DNA from: Phytohabitans rumicis
GTDB taxonomy: Bacteria > Actinomycetota > Actinomycetes > Mycobacteriales > Micromonosporaceae
DNA length: 64,000 bases
Assembly: GCF_011764445.1 (NCBI RefSeq)
Contig: NZ_BLPG01000001.1
Coordinates: forward strand, 9,105,316-9,169,315
Reading direction: 5' to 3'
The position numbers and the translations under genes were made by a program. Positions 23,494 to 31,526 of this stretch are shown piece after piece. The notes under the pieces are model-generated. The model was not told the DNA's origin and searched no databases. It saw nothing but the letters and a program-made list of their open reading frames with translations. The number at the start of each line of letters is the position of its first letter. The stretch's first letter is position 1.

Positions 23494-23973
23494 CGTGACG
23501 GCACGCCGCCCAAGGTCCGCTCGCATGATCCAGGTCGAGGCCGTGCCCTCGCCGGTCACCGCTCCGGTACGGGGGTCGAACGAGCGCCACCGGTGTTCAT
23601 GCGGGCGGACCGACTCGTATCCCAGCTTGCGGTAGAAGGCGATCGCACCGAGGTTGTCGGTGTCGACGTCCAAGCTGATCGTGTGGACGCCACGGGCGGT
23701 GCAGGCCGCCTCGGCGGCCGCGACGAGTGCGCGCCCGATCCCGTGCCGGCGGGCCGGGGCGAGCACGGCCAGGCCGTACAGCCAGGGGTTGGGTGTGTCG
23801 CAGCCGTGCTGCCAGCGGACGCTCACCGCCCCGACGACGCCGTCGACCACGGCCACCAGCATGTCTTCGGCGCCCCGTTCGGCGGCCTGCAGGCGTACCT
23901 CGGCGACGTCGCGGGTGGGTGTCAGCGCGGACACGCTGTCCAGGTCCGGCCGGCTCACCGGGCGGATCAACAC
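23476..23973 (-). CDS. GNAT-family N-acetyltransferase
   Basis: 165 residues from a GTG at 23973 (VLIRPVSRPDLDSVSAL). The acetyl-CoA loop is LAVLAPARRHGIGRALVAAA (RxxGIG), followed by SLDVDTDNLGAIAFYRKLGY, the standard C-terminal GNAT block. The substrate is unknown. Its start overlaps the end of the preceding Nudix remnant by 7 bp on the same strand. Confidence 0.85.
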   Translation of the reverse strand: MLIRPVSRPDLDSVSALTPTRDVAEVRLQAAERGAEDMLVAVVDGVVGAVSVRWQHGCDTPNPWLYGLAVLAPARRHGIGRALVAAAEAACTARGVHTISLDVDTDNLGAIAFYRKLGYESVRPHEHRWRSFDPRTGAVTGEGTASTWIMRADLGRRAVTSSRRP

Positions 23974-24152
23974 GGCGTCCCGCCGTGCAGGGTGTAGAGG
24001 GTGAGCGCGGCGACCGACGGCGCGTCGACGATGTCGCCGGCGAGCACCATGTCCCTCAGTTCCGCGTCGGAGCCGTCGAGTCGTCGGACCTTGTCCTCGC
24101 GCACGGTCATCCACGGGTTGGTGTAGACGATGCGGCTGCTCAGGCGCTCCAT
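23967..24152 (-). pseudogene. Nudix hydrolase with internal deletion
   Basis: 61 codons. The N-terminal MERLSSRIVYTNPWMTVRED is the start of an ADP-ribose pyrophosphatase-type Nudix protein (YTNPWMTVREDKVRRLDGS). The remainder, DAELRDMVLAGDIVDAPSVA followed by ALTLYTLH, is the typical C-terminal end of the same family. The middle, including the whole Nudix box, is missing without a frameshift, leaving an in-frame deletion product. No catalytic activity is possible. It is the second broken Nudix gene in 4 kb. Confidence 0.7.
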
Positions 24153-24183
24153 CGGTCGATCATGGCACAAGGATTTGTGCGTC

Positions 24184-24278
24184 GATCAAGGGCGAAGGGT
24201 CGTGGTTTGGAGATCGAAGCACGGCCGTTCGCCCTTGATCGGCGGGAAAGTCCTTGATCGGCGGGAAAGTCCTTGATC
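24184..24278. repeat. family A palindromic repeat, copy A3, with two tandem half-sites
   Basis: The 57-bp palindrome occupies 24184-24240 (variable part GAAGG/GAACG). It is followed by two exact 19-bp tandem copies (24241-24259 and 24260-24278), each beginning GGCGGGAAAG and ending CCTTGATC. Other copies carry one half-site; this one has doubled it. It lies downstream of the DUF6194 gene. Confidence 0.85.
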
Positions 24279-24325
24279 GGCGCGCGGCGCGGCGCAAGCG
24301 GCGCGCGGACCCGGGCGCCCCTGGG

Positions 24326-24784
24326 CTAACGGCGGGTGCGTTGGTTGGTGTGCTTGCGGGCGGCGAACTCGTACGCCTCGGCGATCAGCGTGCGGACGGT
24401 GTTCAGGGTCGCGGCGCCGGGGTTGACCACGCACACCCAGTGCTGGGAGCCGTAGACGGGGTGCGGCATGAGCGTGTCCTGCGCCGCGTAGTCGTACCCC
24501 GTCTCCAGCACGCCGTCGGCGTCGCGCTGGGTTGGTGCGGCGCCGAAGCGGGCGGTGTAGGTGGCCTTGGTCAGGCCGATGTTGATGCGGTAGGTGTCCG
24601 GCCGGTCCAGGTGGGAGACGGTGTCGTGGCGGTCGCCGGTCACGATGGTCACGAACGGGAACTGGCGCTCGGGCGGCAGGTCGCAGTCCGGGTCGTACAA
24701 AAAGTAGGTGTCGCCGTCTTTCTCGATGGCGCTGACCCCGTCGAACGACGCGGCGACGTAGTGGCTCATTTCTGTGGCATCCAT
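24326..24784 (-). CDS. DUF6194-like protein
   Basis: 152 residues (ATG 24784; MSHYVAAS at 24769 is also possible). It contains YFLYDPDCDLPPERQFPFVT and GDRHDTVSHLDRPDTYRINI, which I associate with the small actinobacterial DUF6194 family; the assignment rests on recall of the pattern. The fold resembles MmcQ/YjbR-like proteins: GSQHWVCVVNPG near the end. Function unknown. It is divergent from a double-MerR regulator across an 88-bp region with two palindromes. Confidence 0.65.
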   Translation of the reverse strand: MDATEMSHYVAASFDGVSAIEKDGDTYFLYDPDCDLPPERQFPFVTIVTGDRHDTVSHLDRPDTYRINIGLTKATYTARFGAAPTQRDADGVLETGYDYAAQDTLMPHPVYGSQHWVCVVNPGAATLNTVRTLIAEAYEFAARKHTNQRTRR

Positions 24785-24804
24785 GTCTCAATTTTCTCAT
24801 TCAA

Positions 24805-24866
24805 TCGCTATTAGCGACTTTGCGCGAGAACGGCGGCAACTTTCCGAGTGAACCCTCAAATAGGGT
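24805..24866. promoter_or_regulatory. divergent promoter region with two palindromes
   Basis: TCGCTATTAGCGA (24805-24817) is a perfect 13-bp palindrome. ACCCT-CAAAT-AGGGT (24852-24866) is a second inverted repeat that contains a TAGGGT -10-like box 6 bp before the GTG of the MerR gene, suggesting a leaderless transcript. The two sites could serve the two DNA-binding domains of the adjacent regulator. Confidence 0.45.
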
Positions 24867-24872
24867 GGCAAG

Positions 24873-25583
24873 GTGGGCGAGCGGCGGTGGCGGGTGGTGG
24901 ACCTGGCCGACTTGGCCGGGGTGAGCGAGCAGCAGGTGCGCAACTACCTCGCCGCCGGGCTGCTGCCGCCGGCCGGGCGGGCCGCCAACAACTACCGGGT
25001 CCTGACCGACCAGCACGCCGACGCGGTGCGCACCGTGCGCGCCCTCGCCGCCGGCCACGGTTGGCAGCGCGCCCGCGCGATCCTCACCGCCGTGCACGGC
25101 GGTGACCTCGCCGCGGCCCTGGCGCAGGTCGACGACAGCCACGCCGAGCTGGCCCGCGAACGTGCCACGATCGCCGCTGCCACGCGCGCGTTCGCCCAGG
25201 TGGCCGCCGCGCCGGCGCCGGTCCTGCGGCGCCAGGCCCGCATCGGCCAGGTCGCCGCCGACGTCGGCGTCCGCACCCCGGTCCTGCGCCTGTGGGAACG
25301 CCGAGGGCTGCTGCAACCGCAGCGCGACCGGGCGACCGGGTACCGGCTGTACGGTCCGACCGAGCAGCGCGCGGCCCACCTGGTCGCGGTCTTGCGCGCC
25401 GGCGGGTTCGCCTTCGCGATCATCGATGCCGCCATCGCCACGATGCGCGCGGACGGCGGCGTGGAGCACGCCCTCGCGCACCTTGCCCGCCGTGACGAGC
25501 AGGTCCGCCAGCTCAGCCTGCGCCGGCTGTGGGCCTCGGCCGCTCTGCAGGAGTACCTGGCGGCCTACTACGCGGGTACGTAG
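24873..25583 (+). CDS. double-MerR-domain transcriptional regulator (TioE-like)
   Basis: 236 residues from a GTG. Two winged-HTH MerR domains lie in one chain: residues about 5-70 (RVVDLADLAGVSEQQVRNYL, then AAGLLPPAGRAANNYRVLT) and about 122-185 (ARIGQVAADVGVRTPVLRLW, then ERRGLLQPQRD, then TGYRLYGPTEQR). The linker is a coiled helix (AQVDDSHAELARERATI). This architecture matches the actinobacterial TioE family. A dimer would carry four HTHs. It probably regulates itself and the divergent DUF6194 gene. Confidence 0.85.
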   Translation: MGERRWRVVDLADLAGVSEQQVRNYLAAGLLPPAGRAANNYRVLTDQHADAVRTVRALAAGHGWQRARAILTAVHGGDLAAALAQVDDSHAELARERATIAAATRAFAQVAAAPAPVLRRQARIGQVAADVGVRTPVLRLWERRGLLQPQRDRATGYRLYGPTEQRAAHLVAVLRAGGFAFAIIDAAIATMRADGGVEHALAHLARRDEQVRQLSLRRLWASAALQEYLAAYYAGT

Positions 25584-25656
25584 AGACGGCGCGTATCGCC
25601 CGCGCCGGTCGTCACTATCGTGCAGAATCGGGCGGAGACAACCGTTAGGAGTGGAA

Positions 25657-26583
25657 ATGTCCAAGATTTTGCGACGCGTGGCCGCGCCGCTGCTCGCGCT
25701 GGGACTGCTCGGCGCCTCGGTCGCCCCGGCCGTCGCCGCGCCCCGGGCCGACAAGGTCATCGTCCTGCCAGGCGCGACGTCCGCCGAGGGCATCGCCGCC
25801 GGCAAGGGCTCGACCTTCTACGCCGGCGACCTGTTCGCCGGCGACATCTTCCGCGGCGACATCCGCCGCGGCACCGCGGAACTCTTCATCGACGTCCCGA
25901 CCGGCCGGCAGGCCGTCGGCATGTACGCCGACGTGCGCCACGACCTGCTCTTCGTCGCCGGCGGGTTCACCGGCCAGGCGTACGTCTACAACACCCGCAC
26001 CGGCGCGACCGTCGCCACGTACCAATTCGGCCCCGCCAACACCAGCCTCATCAACGACGTGACCGTCACCCGGGGCGGCGCCTGGTTCACCAACACCTTC
26101 AAGGCGGAGCTCTACTTCGTACCGGTCGACAAGCACGGGAAGCTGGGGGCGTTCAGCACGCTGGCCGTCACCGGCCCGGCCAGCGACACCAGCGGGGAGT
26201 TCAACCTGAACGGGATCGTGGCCACCCCCGACGGCAAGACCCTGATCGTGGCCCACACGGCGCACGCCCGCCTCTACACCGTCGACCCGGTCACCGGCGC
26301 CAGCGCCGAGATCGCGGGCGTCGACGTACCCAATGTGGACGGCATCGTGCTCGACGGCCGGCGGCTGTGGGCGGTGCAGAACTTCAGCAACCAGATCTCC
26401 CGCTTCCAGCTCAGCGGCGACCTGACCCAGGGCACGCTGACCAAGGTGATCACCAGCCCGAACTTCGCCATCCCGACCACGGCGGCGCTGTTCGGCTACA
26501 AGCTCGCCGCCGTCAACGCGCACTTCGACACCGGCATCCCGCCGACCTCGCCGACGTACGAGGTGGTCGTCGTCAACTCCTGA
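25657..26583 (+). CDS. secreted SMP-30/NHL-like beta-propeller protein
   Basis: 308 residues; ATG with AGGAG 6 nt upstream. Signal peptide MSKILRRVAAPLLALGLLGA followed by APAVAAP as the cleavage region. Mature repeats such as SAEGIAAGKGSTFYAGDLFA, NDVTVTRGGAWFTNTFKAEL and NLNGIVATPDGKTLIVAHTA have the spacing of propeller blades (SMP-30/superoxide-dismutase-like annotations are common for this type). Secreted; the ligand is unknown. It converges on the GH30 gene with an 11-bp stop overlap. Confidence 0.75.
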   Translation: MSKILRRVAAPLLALGLLGASVAPAVAAPRADKVIVLPGATSAEGIAAGKGSTFYAGDLFAGDIFRGDIRRGTAELFIDVPTGRQAVGMYADVRHDLLFVAGGFTGQAYVYNTRTGATVATYQFGPANTSLINDVTVTRGGAWFTNTFKAELYFVPVDKHGKLGAFSTLAVTGPASDTSGEFNLNGIVATPDGKTLIVAHTAHARLYTVDPVTGASAEIAGVDVPNVDGIVLDGRRLWAVQNFSNQISRFQLSGDLTQGTLTKVITSPNFAIPTTAALFGYKLAAVNAHFDTGIPPTSPTYEVVVVNS

Positions 26584-28000
26584 GCACGAGCGTCGTCAGC
26601 GACCGGGCGGGCAACCGCACCGGGAGCAGGCGCGTTCCGCGTGACCGCACGTCCGAGACCCGCTCCACGGAGTGGGTCTCGTCGGTCAGGTACGTGGTCG
26701 CGTGGCGGATCCGCGTGTCGGTGGCGAACGAGGTGCTCACCTCGGCCGTCCCGGTGTTCAGCAGCTCGACGACCATCGAGCCGTCGTGGTTGCGGAACGC
26801 GGTCGCCTTCACCAGCGGGTCCGCCACCTGCGCGGGTACGCGTACCGCGCCGGGCCGGATGAACCGGGAGTACGCGGCGAACGCCCACAGCCGCTTGGAC
26901 GCGCGGTAACCGTCGCCGGAGTTGGGCAGCTGGATGAACGCCCGGGTGGTGCCCAGCGACATGCCGACCCAGTAGACGTACGCGTTGGCCTGCGCGTCGG
27001 CGAACGTCTGGTGGATGCTCTCCGCGAGGGTGATGCCGGCCCAGCCGCTGCCGTCGTCCCACGCCTCGTTCCAGGTGTTGCCGGTCGGGTTCCACTCCGT
27101 CATCCACGTCGGTTTGTCGGTGGGCAGCGGCGTGTCCGGCCGGCTCGCGTACATGTGGCCGGCGTGCGTGGCGACGTACCGCCTGGCGATCGGATCGGCC
27201 TCGATGGCGGCGGTGTACGGCGCCTGGTGGTGCCAGCCGAAGGAGTCGCAGCACACGAGTTCGGTGCCCAGCCCGCTGCGGCGCAGCGTCGGGCCGAGCA
27301 CCTTGACGAAGTCGGCGGCCTGCTCGGGGGTGAAGCGCATCGAGGCGTACGAGGCGGTCCAGTCGGGCTCGTTGGTGAAGCCGACGTCCGTGATGCGGAT
27401 GCCCTCCTGGCGGTAGAAGCGCAGGTACTGCACCAGGTAGTTGGCGTACGCCTGGCGCCAGTCGCCGCTCGCGCACGAGGTGCCGGGCACCCCGCACAGC
27501 TCCCCGCCCTGGATGTCGGTGCCGTTGGTCTTCATGAACCCGGGTGCGCTCCACGCGTCGGCGAAGAACCGGCGCACCCCGTACTTCTGCGCCTCCTTGA
27601 GGAACCACACCTGGGCGCCGTCGTTGCCGTCCCAGACGTACGCCGGGGTGGCGTCCGGGCCGCCCGGGTCGGTGGGCAGGATCGTCTTCATGTGGTCGTA
27701 GACCTCGTCCGTCGACGAGCCGATGCCGGTGCGGACGATCGAGGCCCCGGCCCCGGTCTCGCGGTCGAAGAGCAGATCCAGCACGGCCCGGGTGCTCTCC
27801 GGGGACAGGCCGCGGTCGCCGCGCAGGATCGTGGCGCGCTGGAACGCCGCGGCGAAGCCGAGGCCGTCGATCGATTGCAGCCGCTGCTGGAAGCTGATCG
27901 TGTTGCCGGTGCCGGCCGCGTCCGCGCCGGCAGGGCTGGGAGCGATGGCGAGCACGGTGGCCGAGACCACCGCGCAGGCGAGCGCCTTGCGTGGCTTCAT
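26573..28000 (-). CDS. secreted glycoside hydrolase, GH30-like
   Basis: 475 residues, ATG at 28000 with GAGGAG ribosome site. A signal peptide ends near SPAGADA. The TIM barrel shows GLGFAAAFQRATIL at strand 1, GFTNEPDW with acid/base Glu211, and TWMTEWNPTG with nucleophile Glu302, followed by the C-terminal beta-domain (VVELLNTGTAEVSTSF) typical of GH30. It probably acts on a beta-linked polysaccharide (xylan, glucan or galactan); the subfamily cannot be fixed here. A palindromic upstream region (28038-28063) may carry a sugar-responsive operator. Confidence 0.8.
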   Translation of the reverse strand: MKPRKALACAVVSATVLAIAPSPAGADAAGTGNTISFQQRLQSIDGLGFAAAFQRATILRGDRGLSPESTRAVLDLLFDRETGAGASIVRTGIGSSTDEVYDHMKTILPTDPGGPDATPAYVWDGNDGAQVWFLKEAQKYGVRRFFADAWSAPGFMKTNGTDIQGGELCGVPGTSCASGDWRQAYANYLVQYLRFYRQEGIRITDVGFTNEPDWTASYASMRFTPEQAADFVKVLGPTLRRSGLGTELVCCDSFGWHHQAPYTAAIEADPIARRYVATHAGHMYASRPDTPLPTDKPTWMTEWNPTGNTWNEAWDDGSGWAGITLAESIHQTFADAQANAYVYWVGMSLGTTRAFIQLPNSGDGYRASKRLWAFAAYSRFIRPGAVRVPAQVADPLVKATAFRNHDGSMVVELLNTGTAEVSTSFATDTRIRHATTYLTDETHSVERVSDVRSRGTRLLPVRLPARSLTTLVLRS

Positions 28001-28037
28001 GGGGCTCCTCGAGCGCGGCGAGCTTCCGGGAATTTTC

Positions 28038-28063
28038 CGAACGTTAGACATAACCTATGTTCG
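28038..28063. promoter_or_regulatory. nested inverted repeats upstream of GH30 gene
   Basis: CGAAC (28038-28042) pairs with GTTCG (28059-28063), and inside it ACATA (28048-28052) pairs with TATGT (28056-28060). The AT-rich core sits 38-63 bp upstream of the GH30 start and could bind a LacI- or GntR-type sugar regulator. It also lies 46 bp before the YciI gene. Confidence 0.35.
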
Positions 28064-28108
28064 ATGGAAGCGGCGCGTCAACGCCCGCCGGGGGCTTAGA
28101 GTCGCGCC

Positions 28109-28462
28109 ATGAAGTTCGACCAGCACACCCTGGTGCTCCTCGTCCGGCCGCCGAACGCGCCCGAGTTGAGCGAGGAGGAGGCGGACGCGTTGCAGGACGC
28201 GCACCTCGCGTTCCGGGCGGACCTGCGCGACCAGGGGTACCTGATCGGCGGCGGGCCGCTGCTCGACCAGGACGACGAGCGGCTGCGCGGCATCAGCGTG
28301 ATGTCGGTCGACCCGGCCACCGCCCGCGAGCTGTGCGGCGCCGACCCGGCCGTCCGGGCCGGGCGGCTCGCCGTCCAGGTGATGACCTGGATGGTGCCCG
28401 CCGGCAACATCCACTTCGAGCCCGTCCCGGCCCCCCGATCCATGGCCGAGGTGGAGGACTAG
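28109..28462 (+). CDS. YciI-like protein (YCII-related domain)
   Basis: 117 residues. TLVLLVRPPNAPELSEEEAD, then DAHLAFRADLRDQGYLIGGG, then ARLAVQVMTWMVPAGNIHFE-like text (GRLAVQVMTWMVPAGNI) shows the ferredoxin-like YCII fold with the conserved dimer interface. Such small proteins are enzymes or lyase-like accessory proteins of unknown substrate. TTAGAGT 8 nt before the ATG suggests a leaderless transcript. Confidence 0.75.
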   Translation: MKFDQHTLVLLVRPPNAPELSEEEADALQDAHLAFRADLRDQGYLIGGGPLLDQDDERLRGISVMSVDPATARELCGADPAVRAGRLAVQVMTWMVPAGNIHFEPVPAPRSMAEVED

Positions 28463-28465
28463 CGT

Positions 28466-30508
28466 TCAGCCGACCTCGACGCCGTACGGCATTCCGGTGA
28501 CGGGCTCGCCGCTGCCCGCGAGGGCCGTCGCGATCGCCGCCGCGGCCGGTGGGTACGCGAGTTCGCCGAGGCCGCCGATGGGCGCGTCCGACCGTACGAG
28601 GACCACGTCGATCTCGGGACAGTCGGTGATGCGCGCCCACGCGTAGTCCCGGAACGACGACTGGACGACCGCACCGTCGCGCACGGTGATCTGCGCACCG
28701 AGCACAGTGGACAGGGCGTCGATCACCGTGCCCTCGACCTGGGCCACGACCCCGGAGGGGTGGATCGGGACGCCGACGTCGACGGCCGCCGTGACCCGCA
28801 GCACCTTCCTGGCCGCCGGGTCGGCGGTGACGATCACCGCGATCGCCGAGTCGTACTCGAAATGGCAGGCCACGCCCCGGCTCTGCCCGGCGTCCGGTGC
28901 GGGAGCTCGAACGGCTGCGGCGTCGAGCACCGCGCGCAGGCGGGAGGGCGCCGGCAGCAGGCGGCGCCGGAGGTCCACCTGGTCGTGTCCGCCGCGCCGG
29001 GCGATCTCACCGAGGAAGCACTCCTCGGCGTAGGCGAACTGACCGGCGTAGACCGAGCGCCAGAAACCGGTGCGCAGCGGGGCGGGCCGCAGCGTCACCG
29101 ACACCTCGCCGGGCACGGCGTAGGGGAAGTGGTCGCCGCTGGCCCTGACCACCGCCGGGTTGCTGAACGGCGCCGAGACGGTCAACGGCCAGGTCGCCAC
29201 GTGGTGGACGCGGCCGGTGGGCACGCCGTCCGGGCCGAGCGTCGCGCCCAGCCGGTGCACCGACATCGGCCGATACGAGTCGTGCCGGGTGTCGTCGTCA
29301 CGCGTCCAGCGCACCGTGACCGGCCGGCCGACGGTCCGCGAGCAGGCCACCGCCTCCTGCACCGGGTCGATTTCGATGCGCCGGCCGAACGCGCCGCCGG
29401 CCAGCGTCGGGGTCACCGTCACCTCGGCCTCGGGCCGGCCGAGTTGCGCGGCCAGTTGGGTACGCAGCCCGCCAGGGTTCTGCACCGGCGCCCACACCCG
29501 CACCTCGGACGCGGTGACGTGGGCCGTGGCGTTCATCGGCTCCATCGGCGCGTGCGCGAGCAGCGGCAGGCGGAACACGCGCAGCACGTCCGGAGTCCCT
29601 GTAAGGGGCGGCAGCGCCGTCTCCAGGTCCGCCAGCCAGGCGCGGCTGTCGGCCGTCGGGTTTCCGCCGGTCCAGGTGACGCGCAGCGCGTCCCGGCCGC
29701 GCAGCGCCGCGGCGGTGGACGTCGCGACGACCGCGACCCCGCCCTGCCCGTCTCCCGGCGGGGTGAGCCGGACGACCGCGACCACGCCGACCACCGCAAG
29801 CGCGGCGGCATGGTCGACCGTGTCGACCCGCGCACCGATCCACGCCGGCCGAGCCACGACGGCGATCAGGCTGCCCGGTGGCGCGGACTCGGCGCCGTAG
29901 CGGGCGCGGCCGGTGACGATGGCGCGCGCGTCGGCCCGCCCGGCCGGGGTACGGCCGATGAGCCGCCACTGGTCGGGCGGTGTCAGGGTGACGGGCACGG
30001 TGGCCGGATCGATCGCGGCGGCGTCACCGACCAGTTCGCGGTAGCGCAGCGGCCGCCGACGCGGATGCTCGACCCGTCCGCGCCGCGCGACACACTCCGC
30101 GACGGGCACCTGCCACCGCGCGGCGGCCGCCGCCACGAGCAGGCAGCGCGCGGTGGCGGAGGCGGTGCGCAACGGCTGGGTGATGTGCCGGCTCGACATG
30201 GAGTTGCCCACCGACTGGGAGCCATACCGGGCGGTATTGCCGAGGGCCTGCTCCAGCGTCACGTCGGCGACCTCGACGGCCAATTCCTCGGCGACCAGTA
30301 CAGCGGCCATGGTCCGCACGCCCTGACCGGTGTCGGGCTTCGGAACCGTGGCCACCACCCGGCCGTGGTGGTCGACGCGGACGAACACCGTCGGGGCGAG
30401 GTCCGGCAGCTCGGTGCCGGGTGCGGCACTCGCGGGTCCCGCCGCCGTCCCCACCGGCACGGCCACCACCAGCGCGCCCGCCGTCAGGAAGGACCGCCGG
30501 GTGATCAC
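28466..30508 (-). CDS. molybdenum hydroxylase large subunit, Tat-exported (IorB/aldehyde-dehydrogenase type)
   Basis: 680 residues from a GTG at 30508. The N-terminus MITRRSFLTAGALVVAVPVG is a twin-arginine signal, as in isoquinoline 1-oxidoreductase-type enzymes. The molybdopterin domains include TLAGGAFGRRIEIDPVQEAV and a C-terminal GGLGELAYPPAAAAIATAL with the catalytic Glu. It hydroxylates heterocycles or aldehydes using water as oxygen donor. The gene overlaps the [2Fe-2S] subunit gene by 4 bp. No FAD (medium) subunit is present, so electrons probably pass to a cytochrome or other external acceptor, as in IorAB. Confidence 0.88.
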   Translation of the reverse strand: MITRRSFLTAGALVVAVPVGTAAGPASAAPGTELPDLAPTVFVRVDHHGRVVATVPKPDTGQGVRTMAAVLVAEELAVEVADVTLEQALGNTARYGSQSVGNSMSSRHITQPLRTASATARCLLVAAAAARWQVPVAECVARRGRVEHPRRRPLRYRELVGDAAAIDPATVPVTLTPPDQWRLIGRTPAGRADARAIVTGRARYGAESAPPGSLIAVVARPAWIGARVDTVDHAAALAVVGVVAVVRLTPPGDGQGGVAVVATSTAAALRGRDALRVTWTGGNPTADSRAWLADLETALPPLTGTPDVLRVFRLPLLAHAPMEPMNATAHVTASEVRVWAPVQNPGGLRTQLAAQLGRPEAEVTVTPTLAGGAFGRRIEIDPVQEAVACSRTVGRPVTVRWTRDDDTRHDSYRPMSVHRLGATLGPDGVPTGRVHHVATWPLTVSAPFSNPAVVRASGDHFPYAVPGEVSVTLRPAPLRTGFWRSVYAGQFAYAEECFLGEIARRGGHDQVDLRRRLLPAPSRLRAVLDAAAVRAPAPDAGQSRGVACHFEYDSAIAVIVTADPAARKVLRVTAAVDVGVPIHPSGVVAQVEGTVIDALSTVLGAQITVRDGAVVQSSFRDYAWARITDCPEIDVVLVRSDAPIGGLGELAYPPAAAAIATALAGSGEPVTGMPYGVEVG

Positions 30509-30969
30509 CGCTCACCCCGGGCGATCTCGGCCGCTCGCCGGACGGCCGCCCGGATGCGCGGATACGTCCCGCACCGGCACACGTTGTCCCGCAACGCCTC
30601 CGCGATCTGCGCGTCGGTCGGATCCGGGACGCGGGCGAGGAGGGCCACGGCCGTCATGATCTGGCCGGGTTGGCAGTAGCCGCATTGTGCGACGTCGAGT
30701 TCCAGCCAGGCCCGCTGCACCGGATGGTCCTGGATCCCCTCGATGGTGGTGATCCGGGTGCGCTCGCAGTCGGCGACCGTTCGGACGCACGGCCGCGCGG
30801 CGGCGCCGTCGACGAGCGAGACGCACGCCCCGCAGGCTCCGACGCCGCAGCCGTACTTCGGCCCGGTCAGCCCGAGTTCGTCCCGCAACGCCCACAGCAG
30901 CGGGGTGTCGCCGGGGACATCGACCACCTGACGCCGACCGTTGACGTGCAACCGGTATCCGCCCACCAC
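30505..30969 (-). CDS. molybdenum hydroxylase [2Fe-2S] subunit (IorA/CoxS-like)
   Basis: 154 residues from GTG 30969 (or 30966) after GGAGGGG. Two iron-sulfur clusters are visible: the plant ferredoxin-type YGCGVGACGACVSLVDG and the C-terminal helical one QCGYCQPGQ...NVCRCGTYPRIR. It transfers electrons from the molybdenum centre of the co-encoded large subunit. It has no signal of its own and would be exported bound to the Tat-targeted partner. The start region is divergent from the GntR-ABC cassette. Confidence 0.9.
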   Translation of the reverse strand: MVGGYRLHVNGRRQVVDVPGDTPLLWALRDELGLTGPKYGCGVGACGACVSLVDGAAARPCVRTVADCERTRITTIEGIQDHPVQRAWLELDVAQCGYCQPGQIMTAVALLARVPDPTDAQIAEALRDNVCRCGTYPRIRAAVRRAAEIARGER

Positions 30970-31075
30970 ATCCCCTCCCCGCGCTGCCCGAACGGGCCGA
31001 TCGTCACACAGTATCGAAAACCGTAGATAAATTGATCAATGACTGTGGCCGAAATGATGTGACCGGGCGGGTTTC

Positions 31076-31106
31076 TTGACAGGTACCCGGGCCCCTTCCC
31101 TATAGT
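31076..31106 (+). promoter_or_regulatory. sigma70-like promoter of the GntR-ABC operon
   Basis: A perfect -35 TTGACA (31076-31081) and -10 TATAGT (31101-31106) with a 19-bp spacer. CTAG-GCAT-CTAG at 31108-31119, directly after the -10 and touching the GTG, is a likely binding site for the GntR repressor itself. Confidence 0.6.
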
Positions 31107-31118
31107 GCTAGGCATCTA

Positions 31119-31526
31119 GTGAAACGAGACGTCACCGTGATTGAGTTCCATCTCGACGGCCGCTCCGGCGTCGCTCCCTACATGCAGCTGATCCAGCAGG
31201 TGCGGCAGGCGCTGCGGCTGGGGCTGCTGGTCGAGGGGGACCGCCTGCCGACCGTCAAGGACGTGGTCGCCAAGGTGGCGATCAACCCGAACACGGTCTT
31301 CAAGGCGTATCGAGAGCTCGAGTACCAGGGATTGGTCTCCGCCCGGCCGGGAGTGGGCACGTTCGTGACCCGCACCCTGACCGATCAGTCGCTCGCCGCG
31401 CACGAGTCGCTGCGCGAGGAGCTGCGCACCTGGCTGGACAAGGCGCGCGCCGCCGGGCTGGACGACGAAAGCATCGACGCGCTCATCGCGACCACCGTCC
31501 GCACCCCCATCGAGGAGTCCACATGA
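31119..31526 (+). CDS. GntR-family regulator, YtrA subfamily
   Basis: 135 residues (GTG 31119; GTG 31137 is an alternative that leaves a longer leader). The winged HTH (APYMQLIQQVRQALRLGLLV, then LPTVKDVVAKVAINPNTVFK, then AYRELEYQGLVSARPGVGTF) is followed by only a short helical tail, diagnostic of the YtrA group. These regulators repress adjacent ABC transporters and respond to cell-envelope antibiotics. The stop overlaps the ATPase start (ATGA). Confidence 0.88.
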   Translation: MKRDVTVIEFHLDGRSGVAPYMQLIQQVRQALRLGLLVEGDRLPTVKDVVAKVAINPNTVFKAYRELEYQGLVSARPGVGTFVTRTLTDQSLAAHESLREELRTWLDKARAAGLDDESIDALIATTVRTPIEEST

